Source: Methanobrevibacter sp. (GTDB lineage: Archaea > Methanobacteriota > Methanobacteria > Methanobacteriales > Methanobacteriaceae). Taken from it: DNA of 32,308 nt. Within the stretch, counting starts at the first letter, position 1. Each line of letters opens with the position of its first letter. Both the position numbers and the translations under genes were made by a program. The DNA lies in the NCBI GenBank assembly GCA_030539935.1, contig JAUNXF010000002.1:1-32308 (forward strand), written 5' to 3'. Below the pieces are notes generated by a model, which did no database searches, was not told where the DNA came from, and saw nothing but the letters and a program-made list of their open reading frames with translations. Of the stretch, positions 1-8,091 are shown one piece after another.

Positions 1-62
1 TAAAATTGCCATATTCCTATCCATCTAATAAATATTTAAAATTACACTTAAATTATTGGAAA

Positions 63-1205
63 TTATTTAATCTTTCTAAACAGTTGACTAAATGATCTTA
101 AAGGCTTGGTTATTTTCCAACTATTAGAACTTAGCATTTCCTTATTTTTTTTCTTAGTTTTACTTAAATCCTTCTTTAGACTTTCATTTTGCTCCTTCAA
201 TGCATTGTAATTATCTGACAGCCTCTTATTTTTATTGGTCAGTCTATGCACTTCAATTTTAGAATTATACTCCTCAATAGAATTTGAGTTTAAAATGGTT
301 TTTGCCTTAAATGAAACATTTTTAGATAAGAGCTCATTTTCCAAATCAATTTCAGACAGCTGCTCCTTTGCTATTAAAAAGTATTCATTTGGCCTTCCTG
401 ATATCTCATAAGTAATACGGTTTATCTTGAAATAATCAAATTCCTTTTTAAATTCTTCAAATAAACCTTCATCCCTTAAGAAATCCTCAACTATTTGAAT
501 AATGCTGAAAATATCCTTAAAATTCTTTAAACGAGTGTTGGAAATTGAATTTGGATTATCCAATCTATAATGATACAAATATTCTGGCACTAAAGAAATT
601 TTAGAAGCCTTTAAAAAAGTTTTCACATGAAACGGAACATCATTATGATTTAAATTCACAGGAAACTCAAAAGAGTATCTATCTAAAAAATCTCTTTTAT
701 ATAACTTAAACCAAGGGGCAAATGGACCTCTGAAAGCGCGAATCCTATAATCGTAACAATCAAATGTGAAATCATTAAAGTCAACATTGGGAAACTGCTC
801 CTCTATATCAAGCCCCAAATGCTTAAAAAATTTATTGTCCCTATATTGGTCATACTTAAAGAATACAATGTCTGAATCATTGATTATCGCATTGGCATAT
901 ACTTTTTCCAAAGCATCCTCAACAAGATAATCATCTGCATCGAAAAAGTAGACATAATCCCCACTGACTTTCCTTAAGGCATTGTTTCTTGCAAAACTTG
1001 AACCTTGGTTTTCCTGTGAAAAAACCTTTAGGCGAGAATCATCGGATGCCAGCTTGTTTAAGATATCTAATGAATTGTCTGTGGATCCATCATCAACACA
1101 AACAATCTCAATATCCTTGAATGTCTGATTAAGAATACTCCTAATTGACTCTTCAAGATACTCCTCACAATTGTAAATAGGTATGACAACTGAAATTTTA
1201 ACCAT
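63..1205 (-). CDS. Family 2 glycosyltransferase with C-terminal coiled coil
   Basis: Transfers a sugar from a nucleotide-sugar donor, probably to a surface glycan, on the cytoplasmic side of the membrane. The GT-A fold shows as SVVIPIYN (about residues 5-12), VDDGSTDNS (about 37-45) and the metal-binding FFDADDY (about 87-93). The last ~70 residues are Lys/Glu/Asn-rich and look coiled-coil. An in-frame ATG at 1283 would add 26 residues, but that stretch (with MSRIYEQI) lies in a locally duplicated upstream sequence. The family begins with the VKISVVIPIYN strand, so I start at 1205, behind a weak GGGA. It diverges from purE. Sugar and acceptor cannot be read from the sequence. Given the phosphoglycan genes opposite, a wall or capsule role is an inference. 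Confidence 0.85.
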   Translation of the reverse strand: MVKISVVIPIYNCEEYLEESIRSILNQTFKDIEIVCVDDGSTDNSLDILNKLASDDSRLKVFSQENQGSSFARNNALRKVSGDYVYFFDADDYLVEDALEKVYANAIINDSDIVFFKYDQYRDNKFFKHLGLDIEEQFPNVDFNDFTFDCYDYRIRAFRGPFAPWFKLYKRDFLDRYSFEFPVNLNHNDVPFHVKTFLKASKISLVPEYLYHYRLDNPNSISNTRLKNFKDIFSIIQIVEDFLRDEGLFEEFKKEFDYFKINRITYEISGRPNEYFLIAKEQLSEIDLENELLSKNVSFKAKTILNSNSIEEYNSKIEVHRLTNKNKRLSDNYNALKEQNESLKKDLSKTKKKNKEMLSSNSWKITKPLRSFSQLFRKIK

Positions 1206-1224
1206 ATTAATCCCAAATTTAAAT

Positions 1225-1322
1225 ATTTGCTCATAAATTCTAGACATTAATGAATAATTACAAAAAGTCCATAATTTGCTCATAAATTCTAGACATTACA
1301 TGTATAATTATAAAAAATTTAT
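1225..1322. repeat. Imperfect 49-bp tandem duplication upstream of the glycosyltransferase
   Basis: A 25-bp exact match starts at 1225 and again at 1274, and similarity runs on through the AT-rich bases after each copy. The period is 49 bp. The duplication creates the alternative upstream ATG of the glycosyltransferase reading frame. Confidence 0.85.
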
Positions 1323-1481
1323 TATTTAAATATTTTTGAAAAATAAAGGAGTGAATTAAAAACCCCTTTTTATATAATTTTATTTTATAAAAAGCATTAT
1401 AAAAATTATAATAATTATATAATAGTAACAATAAATATAAATATAATCTAAATTTATCTTGAAATTCAATGGAATAAAAAC

Positions 1482-1547
1482 ATGGGAAAGATACAAGATC
1501 AGACTAACAATTCATCATATTTTAAGAACGCTTATAGGAGAAATTAA
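1482..1547 (+). CDS. Possible 21-residue leader ORF abutting purE
   Basis: ATG at 1482 opens 21 codons (beginning MGKIQDQTNN) whose TAA at 1545-1547 is immediately followed by the purE ATG. The purE ribosome-binding site AGGAG lies inside its last codons. No good ribosome-binding site precedes its own ATG, so translation is uncertain. No similarity is recognised. Confidence 0.25.
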   Translation: MGKIQDQTNNSSYFKNAYRRN

Positions 1548-2552
1548 ATGATTCCAAAGGTAATGATAATTCTTGGAAGTGCATCTGATAAGGAAATAGC
1601 CATGAAAGCTATTAAAATATTGGAAAAGCTCCAAATTACATATAGTATTAAGGTTGCATCAGCACACAGAACTCATGATAAGGTTAAGAAATTGGTTATG
1701 GATGCAACAAATGAAGGTGTAGAAGTTTTTATAGGAATAGCTGGACTGGCTGCACATTTGCCAGGTGCAATAGCTGCCTATACACATAGGCCTGTGATTG
1801 GAGTTCCCGTTGATGGAGCATTAGGTGGACTTGATGCATTGTACGCTTGCGTTCAAATGCCATTCCCTACAGCCGTAACCACTGTTGGAATCAATAGGGG
1901 AGACAATGCAGCCATTCTTGCAGGGGAAATCATTGCAAGCTATGATGATGAGATTGCAAAAAACATTTCAAAGCTAAGAGAGGAATATCAGCAAAAGGTT
2001 GAAGCTGGAGAAAAGAAGCTTATTGAAAGCATTGAAGGTGAATACTTCCAAAAAGACTTTTTATCAGAAGAGACCTTTGAAAAAATTGAATTTGAAGAAT
2101 TGGATGACACTCCAGATGTAATGATACTTGCAGGCAGTTATTCAGATATGGAAATAGCTAAAAATGTGGCCATTCTGCTGGAAAGAATGCAGATAGAATA
2201 TAAGCTTGATTACATTTCTCCAATAAGACATGCAAAGGATTTTGAATTGTATATGAGCAAAAGAAATAATGCTAAATTATTCATAGCAATCAGTGGATTG
2301 TCTGCCCTTGTAGCAGGATCTGTTGTTGCACTTACCGAAAAGCCGGTTATAGGGGTTCCATGCTCCAAAAAATTAGATGGTCAGGATGCCCTCCTCACTA
2401 TGGCAAACATGCCTCCTGGAGTTCCTGTAGGAACAGTTGGAATAGACAATGGAAGAAATGCTGCAATAGTTGCAGGAGAGATACTTGGAATATCCAACAA
2501 GACAATTGAGGAAAATCTAAAATGGATTAAATACAAAAATGCTGACTTATGA
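1548..2552 (+). CDS. purE: Tandem-domain PurE, N5-carboxyaminoimidazole ribonucleotide mutase
   Basis: Purine biosynthesis in the cytoplasm: forms 4-carboxy-5-aminoimidazole ribonucleotide. The 334-residue chain holds two PurE domains of about 160 residues each. Domain 1 keeps the signatures GSASD (10-14), ASAHRT with the catalytic-type His40, GLAAHLPG (66-73) and VQMP. Domain 2 (about 188-330) has the same fold pattern (AGSYSDMEIA, VIGVP, GTVGID), but SAHRT is replaced by SPIRH and AAHLPG by SALVAG, so it has probably lost catalysis and is structural or regulatory. A two-domain PurE is, to my knowledge, usual in Methanobacteriales. The start follows AGGAG with a 7-nt gap. It leads a long plus-strand run but probably has a housekeeping role unrelated to the wall genes. 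Confidence 0.93.
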   Translation: MIPKVMIILGSASDKEIAMKAIKILEKLQITYSIKVASAHRTHDKVKKLVMDATNEGVEVFIGIAGLAAHLPGAIAAYTHRPVIGVPVDGALGGLDALYACVQMPFPTAVTTVGINRGDNAAILAGEIIASYDDEIAKNISKLREEYQQKVEAGEKKLIESIEGEYFQKDFLSEETFEKIEFEELDDTPDVMILAGSYSDMEIAKNVAILLERMQIEYKLDYISPIRHAKDFELYMSKRNNAKLFIAISGLSALVAGSVVALTEKPVIGVPCSKKLDGQDALLTMANMPPGVPVGTVGIDNGRNAAIVAGEILGISNKTIEENLKWIKYKNADL

Positions 2553-2562
2553 TTGGAGAATG

Positions 2563-2627
2563 ATTTTGATACTGATTGAATGAAATGGATAAATAATTTT
2601 GATACTGATTGAGAGGAAATGGATAAA
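2563..2627 (+). repeat. Imperfect 33-bp tandem duplication between purE and ubiD
   Basis: ATTTTGATACTGATTGA occurs at 2563-2579 and 2596-2612, followed in both by a similar GAAATGGATAAA tract. The period is 33 bp. Confidence 0.8.
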
Positions 2628-2660
2628 ACTGATCTATAAAAAAAGGATTGGGTGATTTTT

Positions 2661-3926
2661 ATGACTAAAGATATTATGAATGTGATTCAGATTGACGATG
2701 AGCTTGATGCTGAATACGAAGCTGCAAAAGTGCTTCGCAAATACCCTAAAGAAACTGTAATGTTAAATAATGTGAAAGGATATGATATTCCAGTGGTTTC
2801 TGGAATCTGCAATACAAGGGAAAAGATAGCGCAATCATTAGGTTGCCAGGTCGATGAAATACTTTACAAAATCATTGATGGGATGAACAATCCCACTCCA
2901 ATTACAAAATTCATTGACTTGAAGGATGAATACAGCAGCAAAAGGGTTGACTTGGGGAAAATACCTATACTAACCCACTATAAGCGTGACGGCGGAGCAT
3001 ACATAACTGCAGGTGTTGTATTTGCAAAGGACCCTGAAACCGGCATTCAAAATGCTTCAATCCACAGAATGCTGGTACTGGAGAAAAATAAGCTCGCCAT
3101 CCGCATTGTGCCAAGAAACCTTTACACCTATTTCCAAAAGGCAAAGGATATGGGTCAGGATCTGGACATTTCAATAGCCATTGGAATGGAACCTTCCATA
3201 CTTCTTGCATGCACCACCTCAATACCAATAGATGCTGATGAAATGGAAGTTGCAAACAGGTTTAAGAATGGGGAATTGGAACTGGTGAATTGTAAAAATG
3301 GAATAAAGGTTCCGGAAGCAGACATTATCTTCGAAGGTAAAATACTGATTGATGAGACTGCACCTGAAGGCCCATTTGTAGATTTGACCGACACTTATGA
3401 TTATGTAAGGGAGGAGCCTGTAATAAAGTTAAGCAAAATGTACATCAAGAAAGAAAATCCGATGTACCATGCAATCCTTCCAGCAGGATTTGAACATAAG
3501 CTTCTTCAGGGCATGCCACAGGAGCCAAGAATATTCAATGCTGTAAAGAACACAGTTCCTACCGTACAGAATGTGGTTCTTACAGAAGGAGGCTGCTGTT
3601 GGTTGCATGCAGCCGTTTCAGTCAAAAAGCAAACTGAAGGAGATGGAAAGAACATTATCATGGCAGCACTTGCTGCACATCCGTCATTGAAGCATGTTGT
3701 TGTGGTGGATGAGGATGTGAACATTTTTGACCCTCAGGATATTGAATATGCAATAGCAACCCGTGTAAAGGGTGATGATGACATAATCATTGTGCCTAAG
3801 GCAAGAGGCTCTTCCTTAGATCCAAAAGCTTCTGAAATCGATGGAACAACTACTAAAGTAGGTGTAGATGCTACAAAATCAATTCTAGAGCCAGAAAAAT
3901 TCGAAAGAGTAAGCTTTAGCGAATAA
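2661..3926 (+). CDS. UbiD-family decarboxylase, probable anhydromevalonate phosphate decarboxylase
   Basis: UbiD enzymes use prenylated FMN to decarboxylate unsaturated acids. In archaea without the classical mevalonate-5-phosphate route, a UbiD homologue converts trans-anhydromevalonate 5-phosphate to isopentenyl phosphate, feeding isoprenoid lipids. The 421-residue length fits that archaeal group. Visible family features are [11 protein letters not shown], the NASIHRM segment, RIVPRNLY and the [14 protein letters not shown] segment with the conserved acidic residue. A GTG at 2652 is in frame, but the GGTGA at 2652-2656 is itself the ribosome-binding site for the ATG at 2661, so I use 2661. 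The specific substrate is inferred from the archaeal setting. A general UbiD role remains possible. Confidence 0.85.
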   Translation: MTKDIMNVIQIDDELDAEYEAAKVLRKYPKETVMLNNVKGYDIPVVSGICNTREKIAQSLGCQVDEILYKIIDGMNNPTPITKFIDLKDEYSSKRVDLGKIPILTHYKRDGGAYITAGVVFAKDPETGIQNASIHRMLVLEKNKLAIRIVPRNLYTYFQKAKDMGQDLDISIAIGMEPSILLACTTSIPIDADEMEVANRFKNGELELVNCKNGIKVPEADIIFEGKILIDETAPEGPFVDLTDTYDYVREEPVIKLSKMYIKKENPMYHAILPAGFEHKLLQGMPQEPRIFNAVKNTVPTVQNVVLTEGGCCWLHAAVSVKKQTEGDGKNIIMAALAAHPSLKHVVVVDEDVNIFDPQDIEYAIATRVKGDDDIIIVPKARGSSLDPKASEIDGTTTKVGVDATKSILEPEKFERVSFSE

Positions 3927-3983
3927 ATTCTACTCAAAATAAGATAATGATTAAAATTTCAATTTATACAAGTTTAGCGAATA
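3911..3983 (+). repeat. Echo of the ubiD 3' end
   Basis: The 11-bp TTTAGCGAATA at the ubiD stop (3915-3925) recurs at 3973-3983, 58 bp downstream, just ahead of the gpsA ribosome-binding site. The match is short, so this is the weakest member of the 3'-end duplication class. Confidence 0.5.
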
Positions 3984-3992
3984 GGTGAAATT

Positions 3993-4964
3993 ATGGAAAA
4001 GGTAGGTATTATAGGAGCAGGCAGCTTAGGAACAGCCTTAGCGCAAATCGTATCCCAAAATGTAGATGAGGTGTGCCTATATTTAAGAAGGGAGGAATTG
4101 GCCAATACCATTAATGAGACAGGCATCAACAATGAATACTATCCTAACACCAAACTGGAGGAAAATATAATAGCTACCAACGATTACAATGATTTGAAAG
4201 ATTGCAATATAATCTTTCTATCAATCCCATCATCAGCATTCAGATCCACATTATCTGAAATCAAAGACTGCATCAATGAAGACACAATTCTTGTCACAAC
4301 TGCAAAAGGCATTGAATATCCTTCACTGAAAACCATGGGAAAGATTATCGAAGAGTATTTTGACAGCGACTATGTAGCATTGTCAGGCCCTAACTTCGCA
4401 TCTGAAATGATATTGAACCTTGCAACCGTTTCAAATATAGCATCCAGAAACAATGAAAATGCCTTAAGGGTTAAAGAGGTATTGTCAACCGACCATTTCA
4501 AGGTCAAGATCATACCTGATGTCATAGGCCTTGAAATTTGCGGCATCATAAAAAACATCAATGCAATAGCCAACGGCATATGTGAAGGGATGAACATCAA
4601 TGAAAATGCAAGATATGGTGTTTTGACCAAAGGTTTCGAGGAAACCAAAAAGATTATTGAAAGCATTGGAGGAGACGAATCCACAGCAGGAGAGTATTGC
4701 GGCTTTGGAGACCTTGTACTAACTTCAACCTCAAGCGAAAGCAGAAATCACACATTAGGCATGTTATACGGCCAAAGGATAATTGTTGATGAAAAGGCAA
4801 GCGGAATCGTTTTTGAAGGGAAAAATTCAATTATGGCCATAAAGGACATATGTGAAAAGACCAATACGAAAAGTGTGGTTGTTGACTTTGTATATGATGT
4901 GATTGTAAATCAAATCCCTCCAAAAATAGCTTTCAAGACATTATGGGAAAACATTGAAGATTAA
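3993..4964 (+). CDS. gpsA: NAD(P)-dependent glycerol-3-phosphate dehydrogenase (GpsA type)
   Basis: Reduces dihydroxyacetone phosphate to sn-glycerol-3-phosphate. The family marks are the N-terminal GAGSLG nucleotide site (8-13), the TTAKGIE segment (102-108), LSGPNFASEM (130-139), catalytic-type Lys187 in IIKNI, and the C-terminal GFGDLVLTSTSSESRNHTLG segment (237-256). The length of 323 is normal. Archaeal lipids are built on glycerol-1-phosphate by an unrelated enzyme, so this gene is not expected for membranes. The next gene is a glycerol-3-phosphate cytidylyltransferase, which gives it an obvious role as precursor supplier for CDP-glycerol. The start has GGTGA 4 nt upstream. Horizontal acquisition from bacteria is likely but unproven. 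Confidence 0.9.
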   Translation: MEKVGIIGAGSLGTALAQIVSQNVDEVCLYLRREELANTINETGINNEYYPNTKLEENIIATNDYNDLKDCNIIFLSIPSSAFRSTLSEIKDCINEDTILVTTAKGIEYPSLKTMGKIIEEYFDSDYVALSGPNFASEMILNLATVSNIASRNNENALRVKEVLSTDHFKVKIIPDVIGLEICGIIKNINAIANGICEGMNINENARYGVLTKGFEETKKIIESIGGDESTAGEYCGFGDLVLTSTSSESRNHTLGMLYGQRIIVDEKASGIVFEGKNSIMAIKDICEKTNTKSVVVDFVYDVIVNQIPPKIAFKTLWENIED

Positions 4965-5020
4965 AATTATAACTTTAAGAAAGACTGATTCAAAAATCAT
5001 TTACTAAAAGAGGCTTAACC

Positions 5021-6334
5021 ATGAAAAAGGTAATTACCTATGGAACATTCGACATGTTTCATGAGGGGCATTATAATATTTTAAAGAGGGCAAGGGAATA
5101 TGGAGATTATCTAATCGTCGGCGTCACTGGAGAGAACTATGACATCGGCAGAGGTAAATTAAGCGTTCATGACACTCTTGCAACAAGAATTGAAAATGTA
5201 AAGAACACCGGCTTAGTGGATGAAATCATCGTTGAGGAATACCTTGGACAAAAGATAGGTGACATAATAAAATATGAAATCGATTCCTTTGTGATTGGTG
5301 ATGATTGGGCCGGAAAATTTGACCACTTATCCAGATACTGCAATATGATATATTTGGAAAGAACAAAAGGCATTTCAAGCACAAAGCTTAGGCAGGAAAC
5401 ATTTGAAAACTATGATATAGGAATAATAACCGATGAAGCGGACGACAACGAATTGGTTAAGGAAGCCAAATTAGTAAATGGATTTGAGGTGAAGAATGTC
5501 TTTTGCGATAATGAAAAGACATTGGAGGCCTTCCAAGAGAAATATAATGTAGAGAATGAATTTGATAGCGAAGAGGAAATGATTGAAGCGTCTGACATTG
5601 TCTTTGTTCGTTGCTCAATCGAAAAAAGATTCAATTACATTCGCCAAGCATTAAAGGCAGGAAAGCATGTCATATATGACTCTCCTGCAACTTTCAAATC
5701 CAGTGAATTGAAAGAGCTGATCAGTCTATCCAAGGAAAATAATGTAATCCTGATGGAAAACATTAAGATGGTTCATATTTATGTATTCAATCAGCTGCTA
5801 TGGATGACACAGGGCGGATTGATTGGAGATATCCTAAGCTTCAACTGTTCCATTTCAAAAAATGATGAGAGCCGTTCCAATCTATTCTACGACCTAAGTG
5901 CATTGAGCCTGCTTCCAATGCTAAAGATTATGGGACAGGATTATGAAAAGGCCGATTTCAAGGTTACAAAAGATGGGGACAATATTGAATTTGCATCCAT
6001 GAACTTTGTATATCCTAATGGAAGAGCCGTCATCAATGTGGGAAATGTTGTTCGTGTTGATAATCAATTGGAAATCATTGGAACAAAAGGAACCATCCGC
6101 ATGAGAGGAAATTGGTGGAGAAGCAAAAACTTTTCACTGCATAAGCCTGGAGAGATTGATGCAGAGCTATACAATACAAACTTTGAGGGAAATGGCTTCA
6201 AATATTTAATCAAGGCAATGTCCAATATGCTAAACAATAACAGCATAGACTCAATGGGCGTATTCGAAGACGAATCCATAAGAATTGTGGAGATTCTTGA
6301 GGAGGTAAAAAGAACTGACGATAATACAATCTAA
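5021..6334 (+). CDS. TagD-type glycerol-3-phosphate cytidylyltransferase fused to a Gfo/Idh/MocA-like domain
   Basis: Residues 1-128 match TagD-type cytidylyltransferases: YGTFDMFHEGH with the HxGH motif (14-17), the VIGDDWAGKFD segment (91-101) and RTKGISSTKLR (114-124). The reaction would be CTP plus glycerol-3-phosphate giving CDP-glycerol. Residues about 130-437 resemble a Gfo/Idh/MocA oxidoreductase (for example the helix ending AGKHVIYDSP, 213-222). However, the usual glycine-rich NAD loop is not evident at its start, and the typical EKP triad reads DSP. The second domain may therefore be inactive, or bind a nucleotide or sugar without catalysis. The fusion is unusual. AGAGG lies 7 nt before the ATG. 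Upstream gpsA supplies the substrate, and the TagB/TagF-like protein at 12565 would use the product. Confidence 0.87.
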   Translation: MKKVITYGTFDMFHEGHYNILKRAREYGDYLIVGVTGENYDIGRGKLSVHDTLATRIENVKNTGLVDEIIVEEYLGQKIGDIIKYEIDSFVIGDDWAGKFDHLSRYCNMIYLERTKGISSTKLRQETFENYDIGIITDEADDNELVKEAKLVNGFEVKNVFCDNEKTLEAFQEKYNVENEFDSEEEMIEASDIVFVRCSIEKRFNYIRQALKAGKHVIYDSPATFKSSELKELISLSKENNVILMENIKMVHIYVFNQLLWMTQGGLIGDILSFNCSISKNDESRSNLFYDLSALSLLPMLKIMGQDYEKADFKVTKDGDNIEFASMNFVYPNGRAVINVGNVVRVDNQLEIIGTKGTIRMRGNWWRSKNFSLHKPGEIDAELYNTNFEGNGFKYLIKAMSNMLNNNSIDSMGVFEDESIRIVEILEEVKRTDDNTI

Positions 6335-6417
6335 CAGTTATTAATGAACAATTAAGTGATGGCGAAGCTAAAAAGCCATGGGCAAAAACAAAAAAACTAT
6401 AAACAAAGCAAATAGGA

Positions 6418-6435
6418 AATACTAAACTTAGTATT
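6418..6435. promoter_or_regulatory. Perfect 8-bp inverted repeat before the licD ribosome-binding site
   Basis: AATACTAA, two bases (AC), then TTAGTATT, ending where the AAGGAG ribosome-binding site begins. It could be a dimeric repressor operator or a short RNA hairpin controlling translation. No TATA box of obvious quality is paired with it. Confidence 0.45.
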
Positions 6436-6450
6436 AAGGAGAAGTTATCA

Positions 6451-8091
6451 ATGAATAGTTTACATGAGAATCTGTTTAAGCTCCTGATTGAGATAGATGA
6501 TATCTGCAATGAACATGACATCGATTATTGCCTTGCCGGCGGAACTGCATTAGGTGCAATCAGAAATCAGTGCTTCCTTCCATGGGATGATGATATCGAT
6601 TTATACATTACTCGAGACAATTGGTTAAAATTCTATGACTTGATAAGCAAACACCCTGAAATATTGCCTGAAAACAGAAACTTGGTCTGCATTGAAAATG
6701 CGCCATATCATAGAAATCCAATTGTTCGCTATGTCGATACATCAAAAACCACAATCTATCCCGCACAATCCATATCTGCAAAAACATGTGGAGATCAAAT
6801 AGAGTTTTTCATCTTGGATCCTATTCCAAATGAAGATGATGGGAGAAAGGAACATTTGAATCAGATGAGAGCATTTTTAGAAATTCTTTCTCCATACTTT
6901 ATGGTATGCCATAGCCTTCCATTGGATGACTATGCGGACCATAGGGATTTAGTGCTGAGTTTATATGATGAAATCAAAAGGAAAGGATACTCTGCAGTGA
7001 TGGATGAGCTATACGAAAAACTATATAATTATCCTATGGAAAAGGCAGATACACTATGTCTGCGTTGGGGAAAGAGAACACTGCTTCATGAAAAGAGATT
7101 TTATAGTGATAAGCGCTACGAAGAATTGGAAGGTCGAAAATTCCCTGTGGCCTATGAATTGGAACATGCATTGAGAACCGATTATGGAGATACTTGGATG
7201 TACATACCTCAAGGAGAGGGAAAGATATCCCATAATCCCTTAGTTGAAGACCCGAATCGTCCATTTGAAGACTTTACAAGCATTTACCTCAAATTCATTG
7301 ATCAGGAAAAGGTTACCCAAGCCTATGAAACCAATAAGCGCAGCAATCTGAAATCATGGATTCCTAGAAGAAAGGTTGAACTTGAAGAAGCCAGGATGAA
7401 GGGAATTCTTGTAAAGGTAGAGCTGGAAAAGAAAATGGAATCTAATGGCTATGATTTAAAACAGCTTCTGGAAGATAAGGACTATGAAATCTTAAATAAA
7501 CTTTTTGAGGACTACTATTCCATTCAATTACATCAGAACTGCAGAAAATACAATTTCCTCATAGACATAGACAAGGATATAATAAAAATAGCCCTTCTAA
7601 ATAAAATCAATCAGGGACAGTTCTATACAGCAAGAAATATAATTAACATTCTTGAAAAGAATTTTGAGCTTGACAGTGATTTTAAGCATTATAAGGACAT
7701 GTGCATCTTCTGCAAGAAACTGTCCATTGCAATTTATGATGACCATGATGCAGAGATGTTGGAAAGCTTATTGAATAATATGGAAGAAGATTGTGAAGGC
7801 TTGGTTGACACTTATAGGGCAATATTATGGTTGGACATGCAGAAGGCTGAAGATAATGATGACTATGAACACATAATCTCTAAAGGAAATGAATTGTTAA
7901 GGGATTACCCTGATGATGGAGAGATTATGGCATATATAGCTGAAGCCCACTATCATCTTGGTGAAGAGGAGAAGGCACGTGAAATCTTTGATAAGGCAGT
8001 TCACCACACAAGAAATGGATTTGTTTGGCAGAATGCAAAACGATATGTCGGCATTGATAGAATGGCGGAGGAAGAGATAGATGTTGACTAA
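6451..8091 (+). CDS. LicD-family phosphotransferase with C-terminal TPR-like repeats
   Basis: LicD proteins transfer a phosphate-linked group such as phosphocholine from a CDP carrier onto glycans. The nucleotidyltransferase-fold core is intact: CLAGGTALGAIR (27-38) followed by PWDDDIDLY (44-52), with the metal-binding Asp cluster. Residues about 420-545 form helical repeats of TPR type (for example DGEIMAYIAEAHYHLGEEEK), an extension beyond a simple ~270-residue LicD. AAGGAG lies 7 nt before the ATG. The stop overlaps the next gene by 11 bp, implying coupled translation. The group transferred is not known. The CDP-activating enzymes nearby at 5021 and 11736 are candidate donors' sources. Confidence 0.88.
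   Translation: MNSLHENLFKLLIEIDDICNEHDIDYCLAGGTALGAIRNQCFLPWDDDIDLYITRDNWLKFYDLISKHPEILPENRNLVCIENAPYHRNPIVRYVDTSKTTIYPAQSISAKTCGDQIEFFILDPIPNEDDGRKEHLNQMRAFLEILSPYFMVCHSLPLDDYADHRDLVLSLYDEIKRKGYSAVMDELYEKLYNYPMEKADTLCLRWGKRTLLHEKRFYSDKRYEELEGRKFPVAYELEHALRTDYGDTWMYIPQGEGKISHNPLVEDPNRPFEDFTSIYLKFIDQEKVTQAYETNKRSNLKSWIPRRKVELEEARMKGILVKVELEKKMESNGYDLKQLLEDKDYEILNKLFEDYYSIQLHQNCRKYNFLIDIDKDIIKIALLNKINQGQFYTARNIINILEKNFELDSDFKHYKDMCIFCKKLSIAIYDDHDAEMLESLLNNMEEDCEGLVDTYRAILWLDMQKAEDNDDYEHIISKGNELLRDYPDDGEIMAYIAEAHYHLGEEEKAREIFDKAVHHTRNGFVWQNAKRYVGIDRMAEEEIDVD

Larger units (their letters stand above)
1206..1547. other. Divergent intergenic region, glycosyltransferase / purE
   Basis: About 340 bp, almost all A/T. 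It holds the 49-bp duplication next to the glycosyltransferase, several TATA-like stretches around 1370-1450 that could serve either direction, and a possible 21-codon leader ORF ending directly at the purE start. No RNA gene or other clear structure was seen. Confidence 0.6.
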
